From: an uncultured Flavonifractor sp.
GTDB taxonomy: Bacteria; Bacillota; Clostridia; Oscillospirales; Oscillospiraceae
Length of the DNA stretch: 22,363 bases
Direction: 5' to 3'
Assembly: GCA_910585415.1 (NCBI GenBank)
Contig: CAJUDT010000016.1
Coordinates: forward strand, 1 to 22,363
Position numbers and translations under genes: made by a program
Notes under the pieces: generated by a model
The model's database searches: none
What the model saw: only the letters and a program-made list of their open reading frames with translations
What the model was told of the DNA's origin: nothing
Shown: piece after piece, positions 6,348-14,264 of the stretch
How the letters are laid out: the number at the start of each line of letters is the position of its first letter
How positions within the stretch are numbered: position 1 is the stretch's first letter

Positions 6348-8660
6348 ATGATTTGGAGAAATTTTATCCGGGACCTGCGGCATACCGCCTCCCGGCTGAT
6401 TTCGGTGATGATTATTACCATGCTGGCGGTGGCGGTGTACACCGGCCTGAGCGGGATTCCCTACAACGTGGATTTGATTTGCGACGGCTACTTTGACGCC
6501 CAGAATCTGGCCGACTATTGGATTACGGGGATTTACCTGGACCAGGCGGACTGCCGAAAGCTGGCCCAGCTGTCCGGTGTCACCGGGGTACAGCCCCGTG
6601 TGGTGGCCGACGGGGAGAAGCGGGGGGACAGCTCCATAACCCTGGAGCTCTACGGTGTGTCCGCCAATCCTACCATCAACATGCCCCTCCTGTCGGCGGG
6701 AACCATGCCCTCCAGCAGCCGGGAGGTGCTGCTCAGTGAGCTCTTTGCCCAGGCCCAGGGGATTTCGGTGGGGGAGTGGTACGAGCTCACCCTGACAGCC
6801 ACCGGGGAGAACCTGCGCTTATTGGTCTGCGGGCTGGTGAAAAATCCGGAGTGCCTCTATCACATCAACGCTACCACCCCCTCCCCGGACTACAGCCGGT
6901 ACGGCTTTGCCTACTGCGGGGAAGAGGTCCTGGAGCGCCTCATGGGCCCCAACCGGTACAATCAGGTGTGTATCACCGTGGCCGAGGGCACCGATGCCCC
7001 TCAGCTCCGTGCGGCCATTGAGGAAGCCTTGGGGGAAAAGGTGGTCAATATCCTGGCCCGAAAGGACAACGCTCGGGCCTCCTTCATCACCGAGACCAAA
7101 AATAACATCGAGCCTATTTTGGATGTGTTCCCCATTCTTTTCTTCCTGTGCGCCGTGCTGATGATGGTGAGTACCATGAACCGGCTCATTGAGAGTGCCC
7201 GGATGGACGTGGGCACCTTCAAAGCGTTGGGGTACTCCGACGGGACCATCATGTTTTATTACCTCCTGCACGCCCTGCTGGTGGTGGCGGCGGGTTTTCC
7301 AGCGGGAGCCTTTGCCGGACGGTACATCGCCGCGCTGGTGGTGAATACCCTGGCGATTGGGTGTGACCTGCCCGCGTATGAGGTGGTCCACGATGTTTCC
7401 TCTTGGCGGGAGGCTTTGGTGATTACCACGGTATGCTGTGTGGGGAGCGCCTGGCTGGTGGCCCGGTCCCTGCTCAAGGAAAACCCCGCCCAATGTATGC
7501 GCCCCAAGCCCCCCAAGGCCGCCAAAACCCTCCTGCTGGAGCGGGTTGGCATCCTGTGGCGGCGGCTGGGCTTTAATCAGAAGTACATCATCCGCAATAC
7601 CCTGCGCAACAAGGTGCGTATGTTCACCTGTGTGGTGGGTATCGCCTTTTGTATGGCTCTGGTATTGCTGGCCTTTGCCTTGAAGGACTCCATTGACCAC
7701 TATGCCGCCGCCCTGTCGGAGCGGCAGAATCAGTACGACATTCTGGTGGACCTGTCCAGCGGCGTTACTGAGGCCCAGTACCGCCGGGTGGCTCGGGCCG
7801 GCCCAGACCGGCGGGCGGAGCTGGAGCAGACAGCCGCCTGCTGGCTCTACTCAGAGGACGCCCTGTGTACCGCCGCCGTCACGGTGGCAGAGGATACCGT
7901 CTCCCTCCACCTGTACGACCCCTACGGCCCCACGACGCAGACGCTTCCAGCGGACGGAATGGTGCTGGAAAAGGCGCTGGCGGAACAGCTGGGGGTAACG
8001 GCAGGGGATACCCTGTCGGTGCGTTTCACCGGGGACCCCAGGTTCTATACGGTTCGGGTGGCGCGGGTGGACCGCTGTGTTTCCGGGGCCTACATGGGCC
8101 GGAGCTTCTGGCGGAGCCTGGGACAGACCTACGTCCCCACCACGGTCTATCTGGCTGGAGCGGACCCGGCGGCTCTGGCGGCGGAGCTGGAGGATTACGA
8201 CTTTGTCAGCGGCTGGCAGACGCGGGAAACGGTTATCCGGGCCATTTTGGAGCGGATGCAGAGCATGACCATGGTGGTGTATGTGCTCATTCTCTTTGGC
8301 GGCGGGCTGGCCTGTATCGTCATTTACAACCTGGGCATTATGAGCTTCTTTGAACAGATTCGCGGGCTGGCCACCTTGATGGTGCTGGGATTTTACGAAA
8401 AGGAAATCAAGCGGCTCCAGCTCAGTGAGAATATCATCTTTGCTGCGGCGGGGATTGCTCTGGGCATCCCCCTGGGGTTGGTGCTCAATAAGGCGATTAT
8501 CACTTCCATCACTACAATGCCCCTGGAGACGGCCACCCGGCCCTTTTCACTGATGCTCTCGGGGGCCATCACCATGGTGTTTGCCTTGGCGGTGAATGTG
8601 CTGATTGGGTGGAAAATGCGGGATATAGATATGCTGGGCGCACTCAAGAGCGTCGAATAG
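6348..8660 (+). CDS. FtsX-like ABC permease, duplicated four-helix type
   Basis: Membrane subunit of the exporter, 770 residues. The layout is helix (about 18-37), large extracytoplasmic loop, three helices (about 257-280, 302-330, 356-372), then a second unit: helix (about 424-446), loop, three helices (about 640-663, 694-718, 735-757). This is two fused FtsX units, giving eight helices rather than the four of MacB. Conserved FtsX features appear in both halves, for example IESARMDVGTFKALGYSDGTI and GLATLMVLGFYEKEI. The ATG at 6348 is chosen because an earlier in-frame start at 6288 would overlap the ATPase by 56 bases. The family includes lipoprotein extractors, peptide and antibiotic exporters, and mechanotransmitters. 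The substrate cannot be read from sequence. Confidence 0.9.
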   Translation: MIWRNFIRDLRHTASRLISVMIITMLAVAVYTGLSGIPYNVDLICDGYFDAQNLADYWITGIYLDQADCRKLAQLSGVTGVQPRVVADGEKRGDSSITLELYGVSANPTINMPLLSAGTMPSSSREVLLSELFAQAQGISVGEWYELTLTATGENLRLLVCGLVKNPECLYHINATTPSPDYSRYGFAYCGEEVLERLMGPNRYNQVCITVAEGTDAPQLRAAIEEALGEKVVNILARKDNARASFITETKNNIEPILDVFPILFFLCAVLMMVSTMNRLIESARMDVGTFKALGYSDGTIMFYYLLHALLVVAAGFPAGAFAGRYIAALVVNTLAIGCDLPAYEVVHDVSSWREALVITTVCCVGSAWLVARSLLKENPAQCMRPKPPKAAKTLLLERVGILWRRLGFNQKYIIRNTLRNKVRMFTCVVGIAFCMALVLLAFALKDSIDHYAAALSERQNQYDILVDLSSGVTEAQYRRVARAGPDRRAELEQTAACWLYSEDALCTAAVTVAEDTVSLHLYDPYGPTTQTLPADGMVLEKALAEQLGVTAGDTLSVRFTGDPRFYTVRVARVDRCVSGAYMGRSFWRSLGQTYVPTTVYLAGADPAALAAELEDYDFVSGWQTRETVIRAILERMQSMTMVVYVLILFGGGLACIVIYNLGIMSFFEQIRGLATLMVLGFYEKEIKRLQLSENIIFAAAGIALGIPLGLVLNKAIITSITTMPLETATRPFSLMLSGAITMVFALAVNVLIGWKMRDIDMLGALKSVE

Positions 8661-8680
8661 CGGAAAGCGGGGAGAGCAGG

Positions 8681-10117
8681 ATGAAACAACATGGGAGCCG
8701 GGCCGCGCTGTGTGCGGGCCTGTGTGTGCTGCTGCTGGGGGGCTGTGCCCAGCCGGTGGAATATGAGACGGTCCGTCCGGACAGGGGACCGGTGGAGTAC
8801 CGGGTGGAGGACACCGGTACAGCGGCCTATGGGGACAATTATACGGTGGTCCCCACGGTCAGCGGCCGGGTGACACAGTGTACCATACAGGAGGGGGACG
8901 CGGTCGAGGAGGGACAGGTGCTCTATATCATCGACTCCGGGGACCTGGAGGACCAGATTACTCAGGCCCGCCTCTCCCTCCGGAGTGCCGAGACGGCTGT
9001 GGAGCAAAGTGCCGCAGCCTGCGAGGATTTGGTGGTACACTCCTGTGCCACGGGCACGGTCATGGCGGTGAACGTCCATGTGGGGGATTTTGTCAGCGCC
9101 GGAACCCCCATTGCCCAGGTGGTGGACAGCGCTCATCTGACCCTCACGGTGCCGTTTATCCCGGCGGATGCCGCGGCCCTGGTTCCCGGCAGTTTGGCGA
9201 CCATCACCTTCCCCGCCCTGGCGGAGAGCGTCACGGGGAGCGTGGTGCGGGTCTACGATTCTCCCACGGTCTTTGCCGGGGGCCGGGAGGGGGTTTATGT
9301 GGAATTTTCCCTGGATAACCCCGGCGCTCTGGCCAGCGGGGGGACGGCAATGGCGGCGGTGGGCGCCCTGACGTGCATGGAGGCGGGCCAGTTGAGCAAC
9401 GCCACCGAGCAGGCCATTTATGCCACCCAGTCCGGTCAGGTCCTCACCCTGCCCATTCAGGCGGGCACCGCCGTCGTTGAGGGGCAGGAGGTTATGACCA
9501 TCAAGAACGACAGCCTCACCAACGCCGCCCAAAATGCGGTACTCTCCCGCGACTCGGCGGCGGTGAGCCTGTCTCAGCTGGAGTCCAAGCGGCCGGATTA
9601 TACGGTCCGTTCTCCGGCGGCGGGGATTGTCCTCACCCGCTCGGTGAAGGAGGGAGACCTGGCGGCGGCGGGGAGCCCCATGGCTGTGCTGGCCCAGCCG
9701 GAGGAGCTGTGTGTCCAGGTGGACATTGACGAGCTGTACATTGACCGGGTGTGGGTGGAGCAGCCCGCTGAGGTTTCCTTTACCACCGAAGAGGGAAAGA
9801 CCCAGACCTATGCCGCATCGGTGAAGCGCATAGACGACACAGGCATCAGCGCCGGTGGAGTCACGGAATACCCCGTAGAGCTGACCCTGGAAAGCCGGGA
9901 GGGCCTCCGGGCGGGGATGAACGTATCGGTATCCCTGCTGGTGGAGACCCGGGAGAACTGTCTCCGCCTGCCCAGCCACGTGATCACAGGGGAGACGGTC
10001 CAGGTCCTGCGGGAGGGCGAGCCGGTAGAGGTGGCCATCAAAACAGGACTCACCGGCGGAGGGTATACCGAGATTTTAGAGGGATTGACCGAAGAGGACG
10101 AGGTGATTTTACCCTGA
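8681..10117 (+). CDS. Lipoprotein HlyD/MacA-family adaptor with tandem lipoyl units
   Basis: An extracytoplasmic adaptor that would sit on the permease and guide exported substrate. From ATG 8681 it has 478 residues. The GGAGAGCAGG ribosome site precedes this ATG, and an earlier in-frame start at 8609 would overlap the permease. The signal peptide has a lipobox (LGGC, Cys22), so the adaptor is anchored to the outer face of the membrane. Four lipoyl half-motifs are seen at about 62 (GRVTQCTIQEGD), 125 (GTVMAVNVHVGD), 252 (GQVLTLPIQAG) and 315 (GIVLTRSVKEGD). They form two consecutive units, each with a short helical hairpin, and each is followed by a beta-barrel segment. A C-terminal membrane-proximal domain ends the protein. 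It is the last gene of the cassette, 20 bp after the permease. Confidence 0.85.
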   Translation: MKQHGSRAALCAGLCVLLLGGCAQPVEYETVRPDRGPVEYRVEDTGTAAYGDNYTVVPTVSGRVTQCTIQEGDAVEEGQVLYIIDSGDLEDQITQARLSLRSAETAVEQSAAACEDLVVHSCATGTVMAVNVHVGDFVSAGTPIAQVVDSAHLTLTVPFIPADAAALVPGSLATITFPALAESVTGSVVRVYDSPTVFAGGREGVYVEFSLDNPGALASGGTAMAAVGALTCMEAGQLSNATEQAIYATQSGQVLTLPIQAGTAVVEGQEVMTIKNDSLTNAAQNAVLSRDSAAVSLSQLESKRPDYTVRSPAAGIVLTRSVKEGDLAAAGSPMAVLAQPEELCVQVDIDELYIDRVWVEQPAEVSFTTEEGKTQTYAASVKRIDDTGISAGGVTEYPVELTLESREGLRAGMNVSVSLLVETRENCLRLPSHVITGETVQVLREGEPVEVAIKTGLTGGGYTEILEGLTEEDEVILP

Positions 10118-10253
10118 GGCAGGTTTTTGGGGAGACATCAATAAGAATAACTATATCGCGGTAAATGTTACGGTAAAGGGACTGAGTGCGGGGCACTTGG
10201 TTCCTTTGCCGTTATTGGTCTGAAAGGAAATCCGCCTGACATTGTTTTATGGA

Positions 10254-10282
10254 TTGACAGCGGGCATTTGGGCGCATACAAT
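10254..10282 (+). promoter_or_regulatory. Near-consensus sigma-A promoter of DUF815 gene
   Basis: TTGACA (10254-10259) and TACAAT (10277-10282) with exactly 17 bp between them, 33 bp before the ATG at 10316. It separates the DUF815 gene from the ABC cassette, after which no clear terminator is visible. The longer open frame beginning at TTG 10268 would start inside this promoter. Confidence 0.85.
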
Positions 10283-10315
10283 AGCATTCAGTGTGTAATC
10301 GAGGAGGAATCGCTC

Positions 10316-11521
10316 ATGACGATACAAGAACTGCGCTGTGCCCTGCGGGGTGTGTCGGCCTACCGGCATTTGATAGACGGCCCCATGCTGGGCCTCAATC
10401 TGGCTCTGCTGGACGCTCTGGCGGCGGGGGACGGGTCCGGGGCGGTGGAGGGCTATGCCCGGCTGTTCTATGCCCTGCGCCAGGAGAACTATCCCAATCT
10501 TGGCCTGTGGCTCCAGGACGCGCTGCGCTATACGGAGTCCCCCTATGCCCGCTTGGTGGAGCGCGGCGGGAGCGACCCCGCCCTGGAGTCCGCCGCCCGG
10601 CGGGACATTGAGACGTTTATCCTCCTGGCGGAGCTGGACTGTGACCAGCTGATTGCGGAGATAGGCGCCTGCGCCCCGCGGGAGTTCGGGGCAGTGCTGG
10701 CCAACCTGCCCCGGTGGCGGGGGGAGTGCCCCTTCAGCTTTGAAAGCCTGACCGAATTTTACCGGGAGCAGGGGGCGGGGCTCTTTGCCCGGTACCGGGC
10801 CTTCCAATGGGAAGACGGCATACTGCGCCCGGTGGCGGAGCCTGACGCCCCCGGCCCGGATGAGCTCTTTGGCTACGAGCTCCAGCGGGACCAGGTAGCG
10901 GCCAACACCAGGGCCCTTTTGGCGGGGAATCCGGTCAATAACGTGCTTCTCTACGGGGACAGCGGAACCGGAAAATCTGCGGCGGTCAAGAGTCTGCTGG
11001 GTCTGCTTGGATTTGAGGACCTGCGGCTCATTGAAATCCAGAAGGATGCTCTGGAGGGTCTGCCCCAGCTCATCCGCACTTTGGGCGGACGGCGGTGGAA
11101 GTTCATTTTGTTTATTGACGATTTGGCCTTTGACCAGGACGACAAGACCTATTCGCTGCTGAAAACCATTCTGGAGGGAGGGCTGGAGCGCCGGCCGGCC
11201 AATGTGGCCCTGTATGCCACCTCCAACCGCCGCCGTCTGGTGCGGCAGACCTTTTCCGACCGTGCGGGGGACGAGGTGGACGCAGTAGAGACGATTCAGG
11301 AAAAAACCGCCCTGTCTGAGCGCTTCGGCCTGCGCATTCCCTACCTTGCCCTAAACAAGACGGAGTACTTAGACTTGGTGGAGCGTCTGGCGGAGCAGGC
11401 GGGCATGGTCGTGGAGCGCACCGAGCTCCGGGCCCAGGCGGTGACCTGGGAGATGCACCACCCCGGCCGCACCCCCCGCACCGCCAAACAGTTCATCGCC
11501 AGCCTCCCTACTTTTTCTTGA
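10316..11521 (+). CDS. DUF815 family AAA+ ATPase
   Basis: A 401-residue cytoplasmic ATPase of the DUF815 family. An N-terminal helical region (about 1-180) of unknown function precedes the AAA+ core. Walker A is GDSGTGKS (214-221, Lys220) and Walker B is FILFIDD (263-269). The sensor-like ALYATSNRRRLVR and the family segment LAFDQDDKTYSLLKTILEGG follow. The biochemical role of the family is not established; relatives resemble DnaA/DnaC-type AAA+ modules. ATG 10316 has AGGAGG at 10302-10307 (8-nt spacer) and a strong promoter just upstream. The last residues (LPTFS) and the stop codon are encoded by the left arm and loop of the hairpin at 11507-11534. A palindromic repeat has therefore apparently replaced or extended the native C-terminus. 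Confidence 0.9.
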   Translation: MTIQELRCALRGVSAYRHLIDGPMLGLNLALLDALAAGDGSGAVEGYARLFYALRQENYPNLGLWLQDALRYTESPYARLVERGGSDPALESAARRDIETFILLAELDCDQLIAEIGACAPREFGAVLANLPRWRGECPFSFESLTEFYREQGAGLFARYRAFQWEDGILRPVAEPDAPGPDELFGYELQRDQVAANTRALLAGNPVNNVLLYGDSGTGKSAAVKSLLGLLGFEDLRLIEIQKDALEGLPQLIRTLGGRRWKFILFIDDLAFDQDDKTYSLLKTILEGGLERRPANVALYATSNRRRLVRQTFSDRAGDEVDAVETIQEKTALSERFGLRIPYLALNKTEYLDLVERLAEQAGMVVERTELRAQAVTWEMHHPGRTPRTAKQFIASLPTFS

Positions 11522-11708
11522 AAGAAAAAGTAGGCCAGATTGTCGAAAAACCGTTTAGACCAAAGGTTTCAGAGGGAAAGATAGTGTGAAAGAAAACCGT
11601 CAGGGTTTTCTTTCGCGTCGGAATCACAAAATTTCGGAACTTGTGTAACAAGTTTTGAAATTTTCCTCAGCTTGGCGGGAAAGTCCGCAGGACTTTTTCG
11701 ACAAGCTG
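11507..11708. repeat. Chain of five hairpins (mosaic palindromic repeat)
   Basis: Five hairpins in about 200 bp. (1) CCTACTTTTTCTT 11507-11519 with its reverse complement 11522-11534, a perfect 13-bp stem. (2) AAACC-g-TTT 11548-11556 with AAAGGTTT 11562-11569. (3) GAAAGAAAACC 11588-11598 with 11604-11614, a perfect 11-bp stem. (4) AAAATTTC and AACTTGT with their complements, 11628-11664, interrupted by one GG/TT mismatch pair. (5) CAGCTTG 11668-11674 with 11702-11708, enclosing AAAGTCC-GCA-GGACTTT. No protein is supported here. The first hairpin could terminate the DUF815 transcript. The remainder is the leader of the radical SAM gene. It could be a structured RNA or a mosaic of non-autonomous intergenic repeats. 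Confidence 0.8.
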
Positions 11709-11775
11709 TAGGCAAAAAGAACTTCCATAAAGGGACCGGAGGCTGTACCAGAGGACGAAAAAAGGAGGAATACCC

Positions 11776-12675
11776 ATGCTCTGCCGTCTGTGTCCCAGGA
11801 ATTGCGGAGCCCTGCGCACGGAGACGGCAGGGGAGGGGGTCTGCCGGATGCCTGCGGTGCCCTTGGTAGCCCGCGCCGCCTTGCACCACTGGGAGGAACC
11901 CCCCATCTCCGGGCGGAAGGGCGCGGGGACCGTCTTTTTCTCCGGGTGCTCCCTGGGATGTGTTTTTTGCCAGAATGAGGCCATCAGCCAACGGGATTTT
12001 GGGGTTCCGGTGAGCGTGCCCCGTCTGCGGGCGCTGTTTTGGGAGCTGATTGAGCAGGGGGCCCACAACATTGACTTGGTGAACCCTACCCACTTTGCCC
12101 ACGCCATAGCGGAGGCGCTGAAGGAGCCTCTGCCGGTGCCCGTGGTGTGGAACTCCGGAGGATATGACAAAGTAGAGACACTGCGTATGCTGGAGGGAAA
12201 GGTGGATGTCTACCTGCCCGATTTGAAGTATGTGACCCCCGCCCTGGCGGGGCGGTACTCTGCCGCCTCCGATTACCCAATGGCGGCTCAGGCGGCAATT
12301 TTGGAGATGGTCCGCCAGACGGGGCCCTGCGTGGTGGAGGACGGGCTGTTGAAGCGGGGGGTAGTGGTCCGCCATCTGATTCTGCCCGGACAGGTGCGGG
12401 AGGCCAAGGCCGTCATGGACTGGGTGGCGGAGCACTTTGCCCCGGGCGAGGTACTGTTTTCCCTCATGGGGCAGTATATCCCCTGGGGGCGGGCGGCGGA
12501 GTTTGCGGAGCTGAACCGAAAACCCCGCCCCTCCGAGCTGCGCACAGCGGAGGAATATATGACAGCCTTAGGGCTGGAGGGCTTTGCCCAGGACGCCGCA
12601 TCGGCGGAGGCGGAGTACATCCCGCCCTTTGATTTAACGGGAGTGGTGCGCCGGGAAGGGCCGCCGGAGGACTAA
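11776..12675 (+). CDS. Radical SAM protein, PflX-like (COG1313)
   Basis: A 299-residue iron-sulfur enzyme that would cleave S-adenosylmethionine reductively. The radical SAM cluster motif is C58-x3-C62-x2-C65 (GCSLGCVFCQNEAIS), the spacing of glycyl-radical-enzyme activases. A second Cys set lies at the N-terminus (C3, C6, C10, C23; LCRLCPRNC...GVCRM) and is also typical of COG1313. Other family segments are VNPTHFAHAI, VVWNSGGYD, VDVYLPDLKY, VVRHLILPG and LMGQYIPW. The family is annotated as putative pyruvate formate-lyase activating enzyme, but no glycyl-radical enzyme is nearby, so the partner is unknown. The start is firm: AAAGGAGG at 11761-11768, 7 nt before ATG. The MATE gene follows 100 bp later without an obvious terminator. 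Confidence 0.9.
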   Translation: MLCRLCPRNCGALRTETAGEGVCRMPAVPLVARAALHHWEEPPISGRKGAGTVFFSGCSLGCVFCQNEAISQRDFGVPVSVPRLRALFWELIEQGAHNIDLVNPTHFAHAIAEALKEPLPVPVVWNSGGYDKVETLRMLEGKVDVYLPDLKYVTPALAGRYSAASDYPMAAQAAILEMVRQTGPCVVEDGLLKRGVVVRHLILPGQVREAKAVMDWVAEHFAPGEVLFSLMGQYIPWGRAAEFAELNRKPRPSELRTAEEYMTALGLEGFAQDAASAEAEYIPPFDLTGVVRREGPPED

Positions 12676-12775
12676 TTTTGTGCCGGGAGCGCTCATTGTG
12701 CTGCTTATGGCGGTGTGTATGGCGTGGTGAGTATTGTCCTGTTGAGTCTTTGATTTGCAGAAAGAAGCGTGTTTC

Positions 12776-14167
12776 ATGGAGCAGATGGTGAAGCAGCCGG
12801 GGGAGAAGCGCCTGTCCTACCTGTGGCGGCTGAGTTGGCCGGCGATTATTGAACAGATTTTGACCACCCTGGTCAGCTATGTGGACACGGCGATGGTGGG
12901 TGTCCTGGGAGCGGCGGGGACGGCTGCCGTGTCGGTGAACGCCGCCCCGATTTGGCTCTGCGGCGGTATTCTGATGGGGGTGGGCGTGGGCTATTCGGTC
13001 CAGGTGTCCAACGCCATCGGGGCGGAGGACCACGAGAAGGTCCGGGCCGTCGTCCGCCAGAGCGTGCTGGCGATGGTGGTGACCGGGCTGATTGCCCTTG
13101 CGGTGTTTCAGGGGATTTCCCCCTTCCTTCCCAAGTGGCTGGGGGCCAAGCCGGAGGTACTGCCGGAGGCGGTGAACTATCTGCGCCATTACTCCATGGC
13201 GATGCCCTTCATTGCGGGCAGCTACATCTTTTCCGCCATCCTGCGGTGCATGGGGAACACCAAAACGCCGCTGTACTTTAATACAGCGGCCAACCTTCTG
13301 AACATTGTGCTGAACTTTTTCCTCATTTACCCCACCCGTCCTGTGGTCCTGCTGGGAGTGACCTTCACCGTTCCAGGGGCGGGACTGGGGGTTACAGGCG
13401 CGGCCATTGCCTCGGCCATTGCCCTGAGCTGCGCGGGGCTGGCGCTGCTGCTTGCCGGTACACGGCAGGGGCGCTGGCGCATCTCCCTGCAGGAGGATTT
13501 CCGGCCGGACCGGGCCATCATCCGTCAGGCGGTGCATCTGGGTGTGCCCACCGCCGCCGAACGGGCCACGGTGAACATCGGGCAGGTGCTCATGACGGCC
13601 GTTGTGGCCTCCCTGAGCACTGTTTCCCTGGCGGCCAATCACATCGCCGTCACCGCCGAGGGGCTGTGCTACCTGCCCGCCTATGGCATTTCGTATGCGG
13701 GCATTGCCCTGGTGGGGCAGGCAGTGGGAGCGGGCAGCGAGGAGGACGCCCAGGCTTACGGTACCTTAGCCGCCCGTTTGGGCTTTCTGCTGACCGTGGG
13801 CACAGGGGCGGCGCTGTTTTTGGGAGCGCCCATTCTGGCGGGACTGTTCAACACAGACCCGGAGGTGGTTTCACAGGCGGCGCTGATGCTGCGCATTGTG
13901 TCGGTATCCGAGCCCTTCTTTGCGCTGTCCATTATTTTGTCGGGCACGCTCCGGGGGGCGCACGACGCCCGGTATCCCATGGTGGTGAGCCTGTTCTGTA
14001 TGTGGTGCATTCGGGTGCCCTTTGCCCCGCTGCTGGTGTATAAGGCCGGTCTGGGGCTGGCGGGGGTATGGATTGCCATGGCGGCTGACCTGGTAATCCG
14101 AGGCATCTGGTGTACCCTGCGCTGGCGGAGTGGAACGTGGAAAAAGCGCTGTGGGCTGGTGTCCTGA
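12776..14167 (+). CDS. MATE family efflux transporter
   Basis: An integral membrane antiporter of the MATE (multidrug and toxin extrusion) family, 463 residues from ATG 12776. About twelve hydrophobic segments are present in two homologous halves. The first half has the family opening (LSWPAIIEQILTTLVSYVDTAMVG) and GGILMGVGVGYSVQVSNAIGA. The second half repeats the pattern with LAANHIAVTAEGLCYLPAYGISYAGIALVGQAVGAG. Such proteins export cationic compounds or metabolites using Na+ or H+ gradients; the substrate is not predictable. An open frame continues back to TTG 12755. Neither start has a strong Shine-Dalgarno site, so the exact start is uncertain by a few residues. The gene probably shares a transcript with the radical SAM gene and ends before a bidirectional terminator. 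Confidence 0.95.
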   Translation: MEQMVKQPGEKRLSYLWRLSWPAIIEQILTTLVSYVDTAMVGVLGAAGTAAVSVNAAPIWLCGGILMGVGVGYSVQVSNAIGAEDHEKVRAVVRQSVLAMVVTGLIALAVFQGISPFLPKWLGAKPEVLPEAVNYLRHYSMAMPFIAGSYIFSAILRCMGNTKTPLYFNTAANLLNIVLNFFLIYPTRPVVLLGVTFTVPGAGLGVTGAAIASAIALSCAGLALLLAGTRQGRWRISLQEDFRPDRAIIRQAVHLGVPTAAERATVNIGQVLMTAVVASLSTVSLAANHIAVTAEGLCYLPAYGISYAGIALVGQAVGAGSEEDAQAYGTLAARLGFLLTVGTGAALFLGAPILAGLFNTDPEVVSQAALMLRIVSVSEPFFALSIILSGTLRGAHDARYPMVVSLFCMWCIRVPFAPLLVYKAGLGLAGVWIAMAADLVIRGIWCTLRWRSGTWKKRCGLVS

Positions 14168-14223
14168 TTCTTTTTCCTGGACGGGAAAGGATCAAAAAAG
14201 TCCTGGACTGCGGATGAAATACG

Positions 14224-14263
14224 AAACCGGGCCCCGAATGTGCCTGCATTCGGGGCCCGGTTT
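14224..14263. terminator. Bidirectional terminator between MATE and SLH genes
   Basis: A 17-bp perfect stem (AAACCGGGCCCCGAATG 14224-14240 and its complement 14247-14263) with a 6-nt loop lies between the converging MATE and SLH-protein genes, ending 1 bp before the stop codon of the latter. The arms end in AAA/TTT on both strands (TTTGTT on +, TTTCGT on -), giving weak U-tracts both ways. Confidence 0.85.
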
Positions 14264-14264
14264 G

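Noticed and set aside
8393..9979. Long minus-strand open frame opposite the permease and adaptor
   Set aside because: It is antisense to two well-supported genes. The translation is His/Gly/Arg-rich low-information sequence, as expected for GC-rich antisense frames.
10118..10140. Terminator after the ABC cassette (GCAGGTTTTTGG)
   Set aside because: There is a T run but no stem precedes it, so an intrinsic terminator is not supported.
12680..12730. Sixteen-residue hydrophobic reading frame between the radical SAM and MATE genes
   Set aside because: It has a GTG start without a ribosome site and is too short to distinguish from chance.
12464..13642. Minus-strand open frame opposite the MATE gene
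   Set aside because: It is antisense to a clear MATE transporter and has a His/Arg/Gln/Pro-rich translation without motifs.
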